Of a stretch of DNA of 49,605 nt, positions 9,502 to 16,360 are shown piece by piece. The position numbers and the translations under genes are program-made. The DNA lies in NCBI GenBank assembly GCA_964428205.1, contig CAYRXE010000003.1:1-49605 (forward strand). Reading direction: 5' to 3'. Source of the DNA: CAYRXE01 sp964428205. Lineage in GTDB: Bacteria > Patescibacteriota > Gracilibacteria > Peribacterales > Peribacteraceae. The stretch's first letter is position 1; the number at the start of each line of letters is the position of its first letter. The notes under the pieces were generated by a model, which saw only the letters and a list, made by a program, of their open reading frames with translations, was not told where the DNA came from and did not search any database.

Positions 9502-9936
9502 ATGTCGTCGAACCCAAAATCGAAGGCAAAAGTGAAGAGTCTCCACCCCATGGAGAACGTGAAGCCAAATGGGAAAGTTATTTTGATTGTGGAAGATGAA
9601 GAAGCGATGGGCAAAGTGCTCTGCCAAAAATTTGAGCGTCAGGGTTTTGCCGCCGTGCGCGCCGTGAATGGTGTGGATGCCTTGGAAAAGATGAAGAACG
9701 AATGCTTCGATCTCGCCCTCTTGGACCTCCTCATGCCGGGCAAAGATGGATTCGCCGTGCTGCAAGAACGCGGTGACAGTAAGTGCTCCGACACGCCCAT
9801 CTTCGTGCTCACGAACTTAGGCGAAGAAGATACATTGAAGAAAGCAAAAAGCCTTGGCGCAGCAGAGTGCTTTACCAAGTCGAACACCTCGCTCAATGAC
9901 CTCGTGAACAAAGTAAAAGACAGACTGAGCGTCTAG
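9502..9936 (+). CDS. Single-domain response regulator (CheY-like receiver)
   Basis: 144 residues. The receiver fold contains ILIVEDEEAMGK (acidic Mg pocket), LALLDLLMPGKDG with the phospho-acceptor Asp, FVLTNLGE with the switch Thr, and ECFTKSNTS with the conserved Lys. Nothing follows the receiver, so the output is by protein contact. No histidine kinase lies nearby. Residues 1-16 are basic and not part of the fold; the ATG at 9550 (MENVKPNGK) may be the true start if the mRNA is not leaderless. A terminator follows the stop. Confidence 0.85.
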   Translation: MSSNPKSKAKVKSLHPMENVKPNGKVILIVEDEEAMGKVLCQKFERQGFAAVRAVNGVDALEKMKNECFDLALLDLLMPGKDGFAVLQERGDSKCSDTPIFVLTNLGEEDTLKKAKSLGAAECFTKSNTSLNDLVNKVKDRLSV

Positions 9937-9966
9937 GAAAAAGCCCATGCACGAATGCATGAGCTC
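9937..9966 (-). terminator. Rho-independent terminator, minus strand (also usable on plus)
   Basis: On the minus strand a 10-bp stem (AGCTCATGCA with TGCATGGGCT, one G-T pair) closes a TTCG tetraloop at 9942-9965 and is followed by a run of T. It ends the gene at 9991-10812. On the plus strand it sits right after the response regulator stop with a weaker T-rich tail. Confidence 0.75.
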
Positions 9967-9990
9967 TTTGTTTCTTTCTGGTGAGATGAC

Positions 9991-10812
9991 TCATTTCAGA
10001 GTCGCCTCATAGACGGTCTTTGCGAACGCCTCGACAAGTTGCACCACGTCGGTGTGCTCACTTGGAGCGTACGCGATACTTTCTACAGGACATTTGAAAC
10101 CAGCAACTCGAAGACTCCGCGCCACAGCAAGCGTTTGGTATACGCCCCAGGGCTGAGGCCCAGACACCGCCACAACGCGATCGACTGACCGACCTACTGC
10201 CCAACGCGTCACACATTCCGCCGTCCCAGCTTTTGGCTCGGGGTGGATGGATATGTAGTAACTTGCGGCGCGCAGCACCCTGTGTTTATGCAGGAGCAAC
10301 TTGTAAATGCCCTCGAGCAACTCATGCTCTGTCGTCGGTTCGGGTCCCGATAGAGACCCAACGAGTTCCAACGTTGGAGCTACAGGACACTGAGGAAATG
10401 CACGCACAATCGTCAGCTCATCGGCATCGAGTGGCCGTGTGCTGGTGATGAGGTGCACCGGCCCCTGAGGGACAAGACCTGCACGCACACAACGAAGGAA
10501 TACTTCCATTCGTCGCAGAATGCCTGTCACACGCGCACCCAGGAACAGCACGCTCGCTTCGCCTGTGGCGGTGATCTCCTGAAGCATATTCAGTTGCCTG
10601 AGATACGACAGAAGTTCTACGCGTGAGCCCCTGATCAGCTCTTGCTGCTCATCGTGAAGCTTGCGCGCTTCGTGGATACGTTTTTCCTGAAGTAGGACAT
10701 TCGCATCCGAAACGCTGGTTGGTACACGACCCGCGAGGGTACACACGATGTTGCGAAACTCCTGCCGGAGCTTCTGACCGTCGCTTTGAAGAAACAGAGT
10801 GGTGACATCCAA
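9991..10812 (-). CDS. Unknown protein, possibly YdcF/SanA (DUF218)-like
   Basis: 273 residues, preceded by a clear Shine-Dalgarno (AAGGAGGG, 8-10 nt before ATG). The N-terminal third is helical and charged. From about residue 85 it alternates short hydrophobic strands with helices: ASVLFLGARV followed by an Arg-rich helix, VHLITSTRP, then DRVVAVSGPQPWGVYQTL near residue 215. That order (Gly-containing first strand, Ser-ending strands, helix with Arg) resembles DUF218, but motif agreement is weak. No signal peptide or membrane segment. It stands alone with its own terminator. Confidence 0.55.
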   Translation of the reverse strand: MDVTTLFLQSDGQKLRQEFRNIVCTLAGRVPTSVSDANVLLQEKRIHEARKLHDEQQELIRGSRVELLSYLRQLNMLQEITATGEASVLFLGARVTGILRRMEVFLRCVRAGLVPQGPVHLITSTRPLDADELTIVRAFPQCPVAPTLELVGSLSGPEPTTEHELLEGIYKLLLHKHRVLRAASYYISIHPEPKAGTAECVTRWAVGRSVDRVVAVSGPQPWGVYQTLAVARSLRVAGFKCPVESIAYAPSEHTDVVQLVEAFAKTVYEATLK

Positions 10813-10890
10813 GGGAAACCCTCCTTACTATTGGGTAAAAGTTGTAGGTACCACTTTGTTATTTTATAATGTATTTGAATTAAAGCAATG

Positions 10891-10991
10891 TGGTGGACGA
10901 TCTCGTCGGCCTAGGCCGAGAACCGAGGACCTTTTCCGCCTAGGTGGATGAATCGTACGCTCTAACCATCAGCCTAGGCTGATAATCGTCC
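10891..10991 (-). pseudogene. tRNA-Val-derived cloverleaf copy with three CTAG-centred palindromes
   Basis: On the minus strand this 101-nt copy keeps the 7-bp acceptor stem (GGACGAT with ATCGTCC), the discriminator A and CCA of the neighbouring tRNA-Val, plus identical blocks between arms. The D, anticodon and T arms are each changed by a 14-bp palindrome with CTAG at its centre: TCAGCCTAGGCTGA (10969-10982, perfect), TCCACCTAGGCGGA (10935-10948, one mismatch), TCGGCCTAGGCCGA (10906-10919, perfect). Folded, it would be a cloverleaf with three CUAG-capped hairpins and no anticodon loop. It cannot be an ordinary tRNA. It overlaps the last 18 bp of the GIY-YIG gene. Confidence 0.8.
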
Positions 10992-11219
10992 TTTGATGAA
11001 TTGCCTACCCTTTCCTGTCTTGAAGAACTTCTCTCTCAGCTTGGCTTCTTCTTCATTTTCAAATTCCTCTTTATAGACAAGCTCCCAAGGGCCTCTGGCT
11101 GAAGTGTAACTACGAAAACCACTTCCTCCGTTATGTTGATTAAGGCGTTTTTCCAAATCAGAAGTAGAACCTTTATAGAGAGTCCCTGCCGGATTGCGAA
11201 TAACGTATGCGTAATACAT
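10974..11219 (-). CDS. Stand-alone GIY-YIG nuclease embedded in the tRNA-Val locus
   Basis: 81 residues, one GIY-YIG domain of the YhbQ/UvrC N-terminal type. YYAYVIRNP and LYKGST are the two signature strands, LEKRLNQHN carries the catalytic Arg, and EEEAKLREKFFKTGKGR the metal-binding Glu. The gene starts 10 bp after the 3' CCA of tRNA-Val. Its last codons (GRLSA and the TAG stop) are formed by the 5' end of the altered tRNA copy, so the stop codon lies inside a CTAG palindrome. This fits an element that moved into, or was duplicated with, a tRNA gene; homing is an inference. Many relatives are free-standing nucleases of unknown function. Confidence 0.85.
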   Translation of the reverse strand: MYYAYVIRNPAGTLYKGSTSDLEKRLNQHNGGSGFRSYTSARGPWELVYKEEFENEEEAKLREKFFKTGKGRQFIKGRLSA

Positions 11220-11229
11220 GTTATGTTTA

Positions 11230-11306
11230 TGGTGGACGATCTCGGGATCGAACCGAGGACCTTACGAATGTGAATCGTACGCTCTAACCAGCTGAGCTAA
11301 TCGTCC
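11230..11306 (-). tRNA. tRNA-Val (anticodon CAC)
   Basis: A complete 77-nt cloverleaf on the minus strand: acceptor GGACGAT/ATCGTCC, D arm GCTC/GAGC, anticodon arm TACGA/TCGTA with loop TTCACAT, T arm CTCGG/CCGAG with loop TTCGATC, discriminator A and encoded CCA. The anticodon CAC reads GTG. It lies between a 5' fragment of the same tRNA upstream and the GIY-YIG gene downstream. Confidence 0.95.
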
Positions 11307-11321
11307 AATGATGTGAATGAT

Positions 11322-11352
11322 TCTAACCATCAGCCTAGGCTGATAATCGTCC
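11322..11352 (-). repeat. Second copy of the altered tRNA-Val 5' end
   Basis: 31 bp identical to 10961-10991: the tRNA 5' end GGACGATTA, the palindrome TCAGCCTAGGCTGA and TGGTTAGA. The adjacent 11313-11321 resembles the anticodon region of the intact tRNA, so this is a decayed fragment. It sits 5 nt below the predicted transcription start, where the original tRNA would have begun. Confidence 0.85.
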
Positions 11353-11363
11353 AGAGCCCGCAG

Positions 11364-11392
11364 AGTATAGGTTCCAGGTACTGACTGAGCAA
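11364..11392 (-). promoter_or_regulatory. Promoter of the tRNA-Val locus
   Basis: On the minus strand TTGCTC (11392-11387), a 17-bp spacer and TATACT (11369-11364). Transcription should begin near 11357 and run through the tRNA fragment, tRNA-Val, the GIY-YIG gene and the altered copy. Confidence 0.65.
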
Positions 11393-11419
11393 AGTTAAAA
11401 ACGCTCCGGTGTGAGCGTT
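11393..11419 (-). terminator. Rho-independent terminator of the 11.5-kb small RNA
   Basis: Minus-strand stem AACGCTC/GAGCGTT (loop ACACCG) followed by TTTTTAACTTT. The loop and 3' arm also form the 3' half of a 12-bp repeat that can pair with an upstream segment, so termination may be conditional. Confidence 0.7.
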
Positions 11420-11560
11420 CGGTAGGGTCGTTGCTTGTCCCACCTCCTTTTGCTGGTACCCCCTTTGGCCTCTTGTCGCTGAGTGAGACCTCTTGCGTGA
11501 GGGGCATTGCAGCTATCACACCGGAGCTATTGCTACCAACCAGAGCGGGCTGGCAGCTGT
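11397..11560 (-). ncRNA. Candidate structured small RNA or attenuator, family not recognised
   Basis: A unit of about 165 nt bounded by a good promoter (11594-11567) and a terminator. GCTCCGGTGTGA (minus strand, at 11527-11516) is the exact reverse complement of TCACACCGGAGC (11414-11403), which overlaps the terminator loop and 3' arm. Pairing of the two 12-mers therefore excludes the terminator hairpin, as in attenuators. Inner segments include CCTC/GAGG hairpins and a GGTAG/CTACC pair. It lacks the T-box core, the SRP loop and RNase P landmarks. Reading past the terminator would enter the tRNA-Val locus. Confidence 0.5.
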
Positions 11561-11566
11561 GCAAAT

Positions 11567-11594
11567 ATCATACGATGAATCACTAATTCGTCAA
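11567..11594 (-). promoter_or_regulatory. Promoter of the 11.5-kb small RNA
   Basis: Minus strand TTGACG (11594-11589), 16-bp spacer, TATGAT (11572-11567): one of the best promoters in the window. No convincing protein gene follows in this direction, which supports an RNA product. Confidence 0.65.
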
Positions 11595-11620
11595 ACATCT
11601 TCTTTCGCTACACTGCAGGC

Positions 11621-12454
11621 ATGAAGCGCTTGATCATCAACGCCGACGATTTGGGAATCAACTCACAGCGCACGCATGGCATTTTCATCTGTGCCGAAGA
11701 AGGCATTGTGACCAACTGTTCACTGTTACCTAACTTCGCCGATAGCAACACCGCTGCCAAACACGCACGCGAGCGCGATGTGGATTGCGGTCTGCATCTC
11801 AACTTCACCGAAGGTGCACCACTCAGCAAGCAAGATGACATTCGTTCGCTCCTCACACCCGATGGTTTCTTTTTGGGTCGCGAAACGTTCCATCGCATGC
11901 TCGACGCTGGAGACATTCAACGAGAACATTTGGAACGCGAAGCGCGTGCGCAGGTCGAATGGATCTTTGACCAATACGGTCCACCCACGCACTTGGATAG
12001 TCACCACAACACGCACATTCACCCGAGCATCATTCCCCTCTTGATCCCTATTCTGGATCGCTACGGCATTGGCTTTGTGCGCATTACGCGCGAACATTTT
12101 GACCCACCCTTTGAGGTTTCGGATAAGCAAAAAGAGTACGTGGCCGATGTGACGGCAAAGGCAGAAGAGGCCTTTAAGATGTACCACGCCAGTGGCATCC
12201 GCAGTACGGATCACTTCCGCGGATTACTGCTTGGGGGCAACGCATCACTCAAAAATATCCGCCACATCATCATGAAGCTCCCCGAAGGCACTACGGAGTT
12301 GATGGTGCACCCGGGAAGTCCCCTGCCCTACGGTTTGCCATTCGACATTGATCCACAGAGACAGACCGAACTGCGCATGCTCATCGACGAAAGCATTCCT
12401 GCGTTACTCAAGACACAGAAAATCGAACTGATCTCGTACCGCGATCTCCTCTAA
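11621..12454 (+). CDS. ChbG/YdjC-family carbohydrate deacetylase
   Basis: 277 residues. LIINADDLGIN at the N-terminus holds the Asp pair of the metal and catalytic site, and HLDSHHNTHIHP near residue 125 the metal-binding histidines. CGLHLNFTEG is also typical of the family. It removes N-acetyl groups from short amino-sugar oligosaccharides such as chitobiose or peptidoglycan/glycan fragments; the natural substrate is unknown. There is no signal peptide. TACACT lies 6 nt before the ATG, consistent with a leaderless mRNA. The TAA abuts the stop of the convergent dcd gene with no intervening base. Confidence 0.85.
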   Translation: MKRLIINADDLGINSQRTHGIFICAEEGIVTNCSLLPNFADSNTAAKHARERDVDCGLHLNFTEGAPLSKQDDIRSLLTPDGFFLGRETFHRMLDAGDIQREHLEREARAQVEWIFDQYGPPTHLDSHHNTHIHPSIIPLLIPILDRYGIGFVRITREHFDPPFEVSDKQKEYVADVTAKAEEAFKMYHASGIRSTDHFRGLLLGGNASLKNIRHIIMKLPEGTTELMVHPGSPLPYGLPFDIDPQRQTELRMLIDESIPALLKTQKIELISYRDLL

Positions 12455-13048
12455 TTACTTGGTTACGAACTCAGGGTCGACCGTGAGACGGCTTTCCTCT
12501 GGGAGCATTTGGCCCTGATACTTGCTGAATGGCTTCTTGTTGTAAGGAGTTTCAGCTGGGCTGCTCATCTGTTCGAAGGCGAGCTGGCAAATGCGCATTC
12601 CTGGGTACAAGGCGACAGGCATGCGGTTGAGGTTACTGATTTCGAGCGTGATGGTGCCGTAGAAACCAGGGTCTACGAATCCTGCGGTGGAGTGCACGAT
12701 GATTCCCAAGCGACCGAGGGAGCTACGACCTTCGACACGTACCACGAGGTCATCGGGCACGGTGATGATTTCTTCGGTGACGCCCAAGACGAACTCTCCT
12801 GGCTGCACGATGAAGGATTCTCCTTCTGGGATGTTGATCAGGCGTGTGCGACCGGCAAAGGTCTCTGGGTGACGAGGATCGAGGATGGCGAATTGGCTGT
12901 GCTCGTAGAGCTTAAAGGAGGTACCCAAGTGCAAATCCATGCTGCTGGCATGAATGTGCTGGAAGACCTCTCCGCGTGTGCTTTCGAGCTTCACACGGCC
13001 GGTTTCGATTGCTCTCTTGATGTCGCGATCAGACAAAATCATATGCAC
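12455..13048 (-). CDS. dcd: dCTP deaminase
   Basis: 197 residues, near the usual 190. MILSDRDIKRAIETG opens the family; VRVEGRSSLGRLGI carries the substrate-binding Arg-Ser-Ser and STAGFVDPGFYGTITLEI includes the catalytic Glu. It converts dCTP to dUTP in dTMP synthesis; whether it is bifunctional (directly to dUMP) is not decided here. The start may be at the first ATG (MHMIL) or two codons on (MIL). It converges on the ChbG-like gene. Confidence 0.93.
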   Translation of the reverse strand: MHMILSDRDIKRAIETGRVKLESTRGEVFQHIHASSMDLHLGTSFKLYEHSQFAILDPRHPETFAGRTRLINIPEGESFIVQPGEFVLGVTEEIITVPDDLVVRVEGRSSLGRLGIIVHSTAGFVDPGFYGTITLEISNLNRMPVALYPGMRICQLAFEQMSSPAETPYNKKPFSKYQGQMLPEESRLTVDPEFVTK

Positions 13049-13162
13049 TGACCTTACAAGACAAAAGACTCATTACACAAGAACGGTCGAACAACAGAAC
13101 TGCACAAAAAGGTGGTCAACTCTATTGCAGGAGCTGGCGCAAACCGTAGAATCTTCAGTCAC

Positions 13163-14962
13163 ATGGCTAACGAAAAAGACCAGAAGCGGCAGGACGAGGA
13201 TAACCCCGACGATCGTGATGATGGTACGCAGGAAGCCGAGCACAACGTGCACGTGCGCGAACGGCTGCGCGCCGAATACCGCAGTAAGTTGAGTGAGATT
13301 GCCATGAATAAAGACATGCCCATCAGCGTGAATGATATCGACGAAATCCTGGAAGCTATTTCAGAAGAGCATCTCGAAAAATATGCCAAAACCGAAAAGG
13401 AAAAAATGGAATGGGTCCTGGATTATCGTTCGGATGTTTTACCTCGCTACGAACGAAAAGCGCGTGAGGTCGGTCGGAAGTTCATGGGCATGCTTTCGGA
13501 TGCCCGCAAAGAACACGCTATTTCAAAAGAGAACATGGACGAGTGGATGCTACGTATGAAGGACGGAAGCTGGGAAAAGACGCGAGAATTCATCGAGAAC
13601 AAATTCTCGGATTACGTAAAAAACTGGAAGAAGGTTGCCGCGGATCGACGTGAATTGCTTAAGGATCCTCGCATGAAAACACTCAAGGCCTCTAAAATCT
13701 TGGATGGGAAAGAGCTTGAGACATTTATGAGCGGAGCTGCATTCCTCAATGAACATTACGAAAAACGTGTGCACTTGGTCGGTCTGGTCAAAGCATCTCT
13801 CAGAGGGTTGGAGAACGGCAAATCCTTGGATGAATTGAAAGAGATGGCCAAGGATAAGCTGAAGGAGGCTGTGGATCTTGGCATCCTTGCAGCCAACAAA
13901 GTAGGCGTGTGGATGAGCCGCATTTTCAGCGACGATAACTCCGAAGAGACCATTCAAAGCTTCCTCAATGGAAAAGGTCAGTTCCCACTTTCGACGCTCA
14001 TGGGCAACTGGAAAGAAGTAAAAGGCCGCTTCGATAATCTTTCGAAGTTGCGCGAAGACAAAGGCACACCTCGTAGCTTCCGCTTTGTGAGCACCGAAGT
14101 CTTCCTTGGCTGGGAGTACGAAAAGCGTGCATCGTACGTCGAAGAAGCTGAGCGCCGCTTTGAGGCGATCGAAAGTGAACCGGATTTATTCCTCAGGATC
14201 CGCCACGAATTGGACGTGAAGGATTGGGAAGCTGCAGAAGAAATGATTACGGAGGCAGAAGGAAAAGAGTGGTCTCAGGAAGACCAGCAAAAGCTTGTGT
14301 CGATGAAGCAGTTCCTCAAGAGTCACCGCGGCGAAAAGACCGAAGAGAGCGCAGAACATCAGTCCCCTAGCCCAGACGAAATTGTGGAGGATATGCGCGA
14401 GGCACTCGCGATGATTCCGCACGATCACATTCGTGCGCGCTTCGTCACAGCCATGAACTACGACTACCAGACGCTCTGGGCACTCTGCACCATGCAATAC
14501 AACTGGGAGTGGTGCCGCCAGCACGGCTACAGCAGCGACGAAATCGATCACAAGCTACGTAACTCCGCTAAAGAGGAAACGTACGAAGCACAGGAACAAG
14601 GTGGTGCGCATCGCGGTCACGTGAACTTGGATGCCACGACCGATACTTCGGTAAAAGTCTTCCGCGACGATAACGACACGCGCTCCGCGCAGGCGATTCA
14701 CGTCGACGAATCGACAGACAACTCGCAGCTCGTGCACAAGATCCACCAGAACAAAGACAACCGCGCCGTGTGGTACTGGACGCGCATCATGGAAAAGAAG
14801 GTCCCCTACTCTTTCTTTGAGTACATGATCCACAACATCCAGCCGCGTCTAAAAAAAGGCATGCGCAAATTGGACAGCATGGGCTACAAGTTCACCGAAT
14901 CGGGCCCTGCGCGTCGCAAGGATGGCCGCACAGAAATGGTAGGTGCAGAAGCCAAAAACTAG
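13163..14962 (+). CDS. Large charged, helical protein of unknown function
   Basis: 599 residues from ATG 13163 (MANEKDQKRQDED), preferred to an earlier in-frame start at 13112 whose extra residues look non-coding. There is no signal peptide or membrane segment. The first 330 residues are very rich in Lys, Glu, Asp and Met and read as long helices. A short acidic/Ser linker near residue 410 leads to a more globular C-terminal part with aromatic stretches (YDYQTLWALCTMQYNWEW) and RAVWYWTRIMEKK. I recognise no family. It is flanked by unrelated genes and has no visible terminator. It may be lineage-specific. Confidence 0.75.
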   Translation: MANEKDQKRQDEDNPDDRDDGTQEAEHNVHVRERLRAEYRSKLSEIAMNKDMPISVNDIDEILEAISEEHLEKYAKTEKEKMEWVLDYRSDVLPRYERKAREVGRKFMGMLSDARKEHAISKENMDEWMLRMKDGSWEKTREFIENKFSDYVKNWKKVAADRRELLKDPRMKTLKASKILDGKELETFMSGAAFLNEHYEKRVHLVGLVKASLRGLENGKSLDELKEMAKDKLKEAVDLGILAANKVGVWMSRIFSDDNSEETIQSFLNGKGQFPLSTLMGNWKEVKGRFDNLSKLREDKGTPRSFRFVSTEVFLGWEYEKRASYVEEAERRFEAIESEPDLFLRIRHELDVKDWEAAEEMITEAEGKEWSQEDQQKLVSMKQFLKSHRGEKTEESAEHQSPSPDEIVEDMREALAMIPHDHIRARFVTAMNYDYQTLWALCTMQYNWEWCRQHGYSSDEIDHKLRNSAKEETYEAQEQGGAHRGHVNLDATTDTSVKVFRDDNDTRSAQAIHVDESTDNSQLVHKIHQNKDNRAVWYWTRIMEKKVPYSFFEYMIHNIQPRLKKGMRKLDSMGYKFTESGPARRKDGRTEMVGAEAKN

Positions 14963-15019
14963 ACCCTTGAGTCGCTCGCACAGAGACCGTACCTTGTACC
15001 CCTGTTTCCTCCTCATTTT

Positions 15020-15607
15020 ATGAAACGTCTTGTCCCCGCCCTCGCACTCCTCCTCACCGCCTGCAGCAACAATCTGCAGAGCATGGATGTGCAATCGTAT
15101 TTTGCCAATAACCCTGTCGCTGCCGAAGAGGCCGCAACGGCACTCGGCCAGGTGTACGTGGGCATGATCGTGAACGAGAAAGCAGAGCTTCAGAAGAATG
15201 ATCTCTTCGACGAAGTTGATCGCATGCGCGCAGAGGCCGGTGCCGCAATCGAAGCCGCCACGCGTGAACGCAAAAACGGCCTCCTGGGTCAGTTCATCCC
15301 GTTCAAGCAATATACCGCTGGTGTTGTTGTTGTCCGTCCCAAGGATGGCATCATCTTCACGGGCACCACATTCGAAAGTGATCCAGGTCCAGACCTTCAC
15401 TTGTACGCCAGCGTCGTCTCGGACCCTCGCGAAGGCGTCTTTCCAGATGAATCCGCCAAGGACCTAGGTCTCATGGGATTCACATACGGCCCACAGACCA
15501 TGACGTTCGATGCCACACTCTGGAACGATGACTTCCGCACACTCATCATCTACGACGCCAAACTCAAGCGCGTGTATGGCTTCGCCCAGGTGGGACCACA
15601 AATTTAA
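15020..15607 (+). CDS. DM13-like domain lipoprotein
   Basis: 195 residues. The N-terminus is a lipoprotein signal peptide with lipobox LLTAC (Cys15), so it should be anchored on the outer face of the membrane. The segment from about residue 90 (YTAGVVVVRPKDG, TTFESDPGPDLHLYAS, then TFDATLW and LIIYDAKLKRVYG) follows the DM13 pattern, a small beta-rich domain proposed to take part in redox or metal chemistry. It ends at a strong bidirectional terminator and faces the DsbA-like gene convergently. Confidence 0.75.
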   Translation: MKRLVPALALLLTACSNNLQSMDVQSYFANNPVAAEEAATALGQVYVGMIVNEKAELQKNDLFDEVDRMRAEAGAAIEAATRERKNGLLGQFIPFKQYTAGVVVVRPKDGIIFTGTTFESDPGPDLHLYASVVSDPREGVFPDESAKDLGLMGFTYGPQTMTFDATLWNDDFRTLIIYDAKLKRVYGFAQVGPQI

Positions 15608-15624
15608 GAGAGCATACGACAATA

Positions 15625-15652
15625 AAAAAGAGGGCCGCGTGGCCCTCTTTTT
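15625..15652. terminator. Bidirectional Rho-independent terminator
   Basis: A perfect 12-bp stem, AAAAAGAGGGCC with GGCCCTCTTTTT, around a GCGT loop, with T runs on both strands. It serves the DM13-like lipoprotein on the plus strand and the DsbA-like gene on the minus strand. Confidence 0.92.
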
Positions 15653-15661
15653 AAAACTCAT

Positions 15662-16252
15662 TTAGAGCTTCACGCCTCCGCCTGCTGCTGCTTCGTTGAT
15701 GGCGTTCGTGAGTGCCTCGACAGTCGCCTGCACTTGCTTGCCGTTTACGAAGAACGTCGGAGTGCCAGATACACCGCCCTTGGTGCCCTCTTCGTACTCA
15801 CTGAGCACGAATGCACGCTTGATGTGCGAACGGATGCAACGATCAAATGTCTCGGCGTCCAATCCCAACTCCTCACCCCAATCACGGATGGCCTTAGAGG
15901 AAAGTTGATCTTGTCTTTCGTACGTCATGTCGACGAACTCCCAGAACTTGCCCTGGTCGGCCGCACACTCCGAAGCCTCAGCTGCTTCCAACGCAAAGCG
16001 GTGGATCTGCTGGAGCGGGAAGTGCTTAAAGACAAAGCGAATGCGATTTCCTTGCTGCTGCAAGAGCGGCTTTTTTACAAGCTCGTTGGCTGCGCGACAT
16101 GCAGGGCACTGCAAGTCTGCAAATTCGAGCACTGTCACACCGGAGTCTGGATTCCCTGCAGCCGGACGGCTGGACTCTGCGGAAAGACCCGTCTTGTCGA
16201 TACAAGCGGTAAGAAGAATGGTTGCGCTGAGCGCGAGGAGGAGTTTTTTCAT
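15662..16252 (-). CDS. DsbA/BdbD-like thiol-disulfide oxidoreductase lipoprotein
   Basis: 196 residues from ATG 16250-16252, chosen because the signal peptide begins there (MKKLLLALSATILLTAC, lipobox LTAC). The thioredoxin-fold active site is FADLQCPACRAANEL (C-P-A-C) and the cis-Pro loop is GVSGTPTFFVNGKQV. Between them is the helical insertion of DsbA proteins. It should act outside the membrane, making or rearranging disulfides in exported proteins. The divergent neighbour is dnaX; about 108 bp separate the two starts. Confidence 0.88.
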   Translation of the reverse strand: MKKLLLALSATILLTACIDKTGLSAESSRPAAGNPDSGVTVLEFADLQCPACRAANELVKKPLLQQQGNRIRFVFKHFPLQQIHRFALEAAEASECAADQGKFWEFVDMTYERQDQLSSKAIRDWGEELGLDAETFDRCIRSHIKRAFVLSEYEEGTKGGVSGTPTFFVNGKQVQATVEALTNAINEAAAGGGVKL

Positions 16253-16345
16253 AGTGAGCAGACAGTACAGGAAGCTGCGAGTCCTGCAAAAGAGGAAGAT
16301 TTGATTGTCGAAAGATCTGCCTTCTTGGGCTATGTGTTCATAAGG

Positions 16346-16351
16346 TATACT
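16346..16351 (+). promoter_or_regulatory. -10 box 9 nt before the dnaX start
   Basis: TATACT at 16346-16351, with ATG at 16361. No good -35 is seen at 16-18 bp. The spacing predicts an mRNA that starts at or within a few nucleotides of the ATG. Confidence 0.45.
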
Positions 16352-16360
16352 GCTCCTCCC

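Noticed and set aside
11397..11560. Small RNA at 11.5 kb as a T-box leader
   Set aside because: There is no TGGNACCGCG core, and it precedes a tRNA locus rather than a synthetase or amino-acid gene.
15734..16360. In-frame N-terminal extension of dnaX by about 209 codons
   Set aside because: It lies antisense to the DsbA-like gene, and dnaX has its conserved start MSLYRQYRP at 16361.
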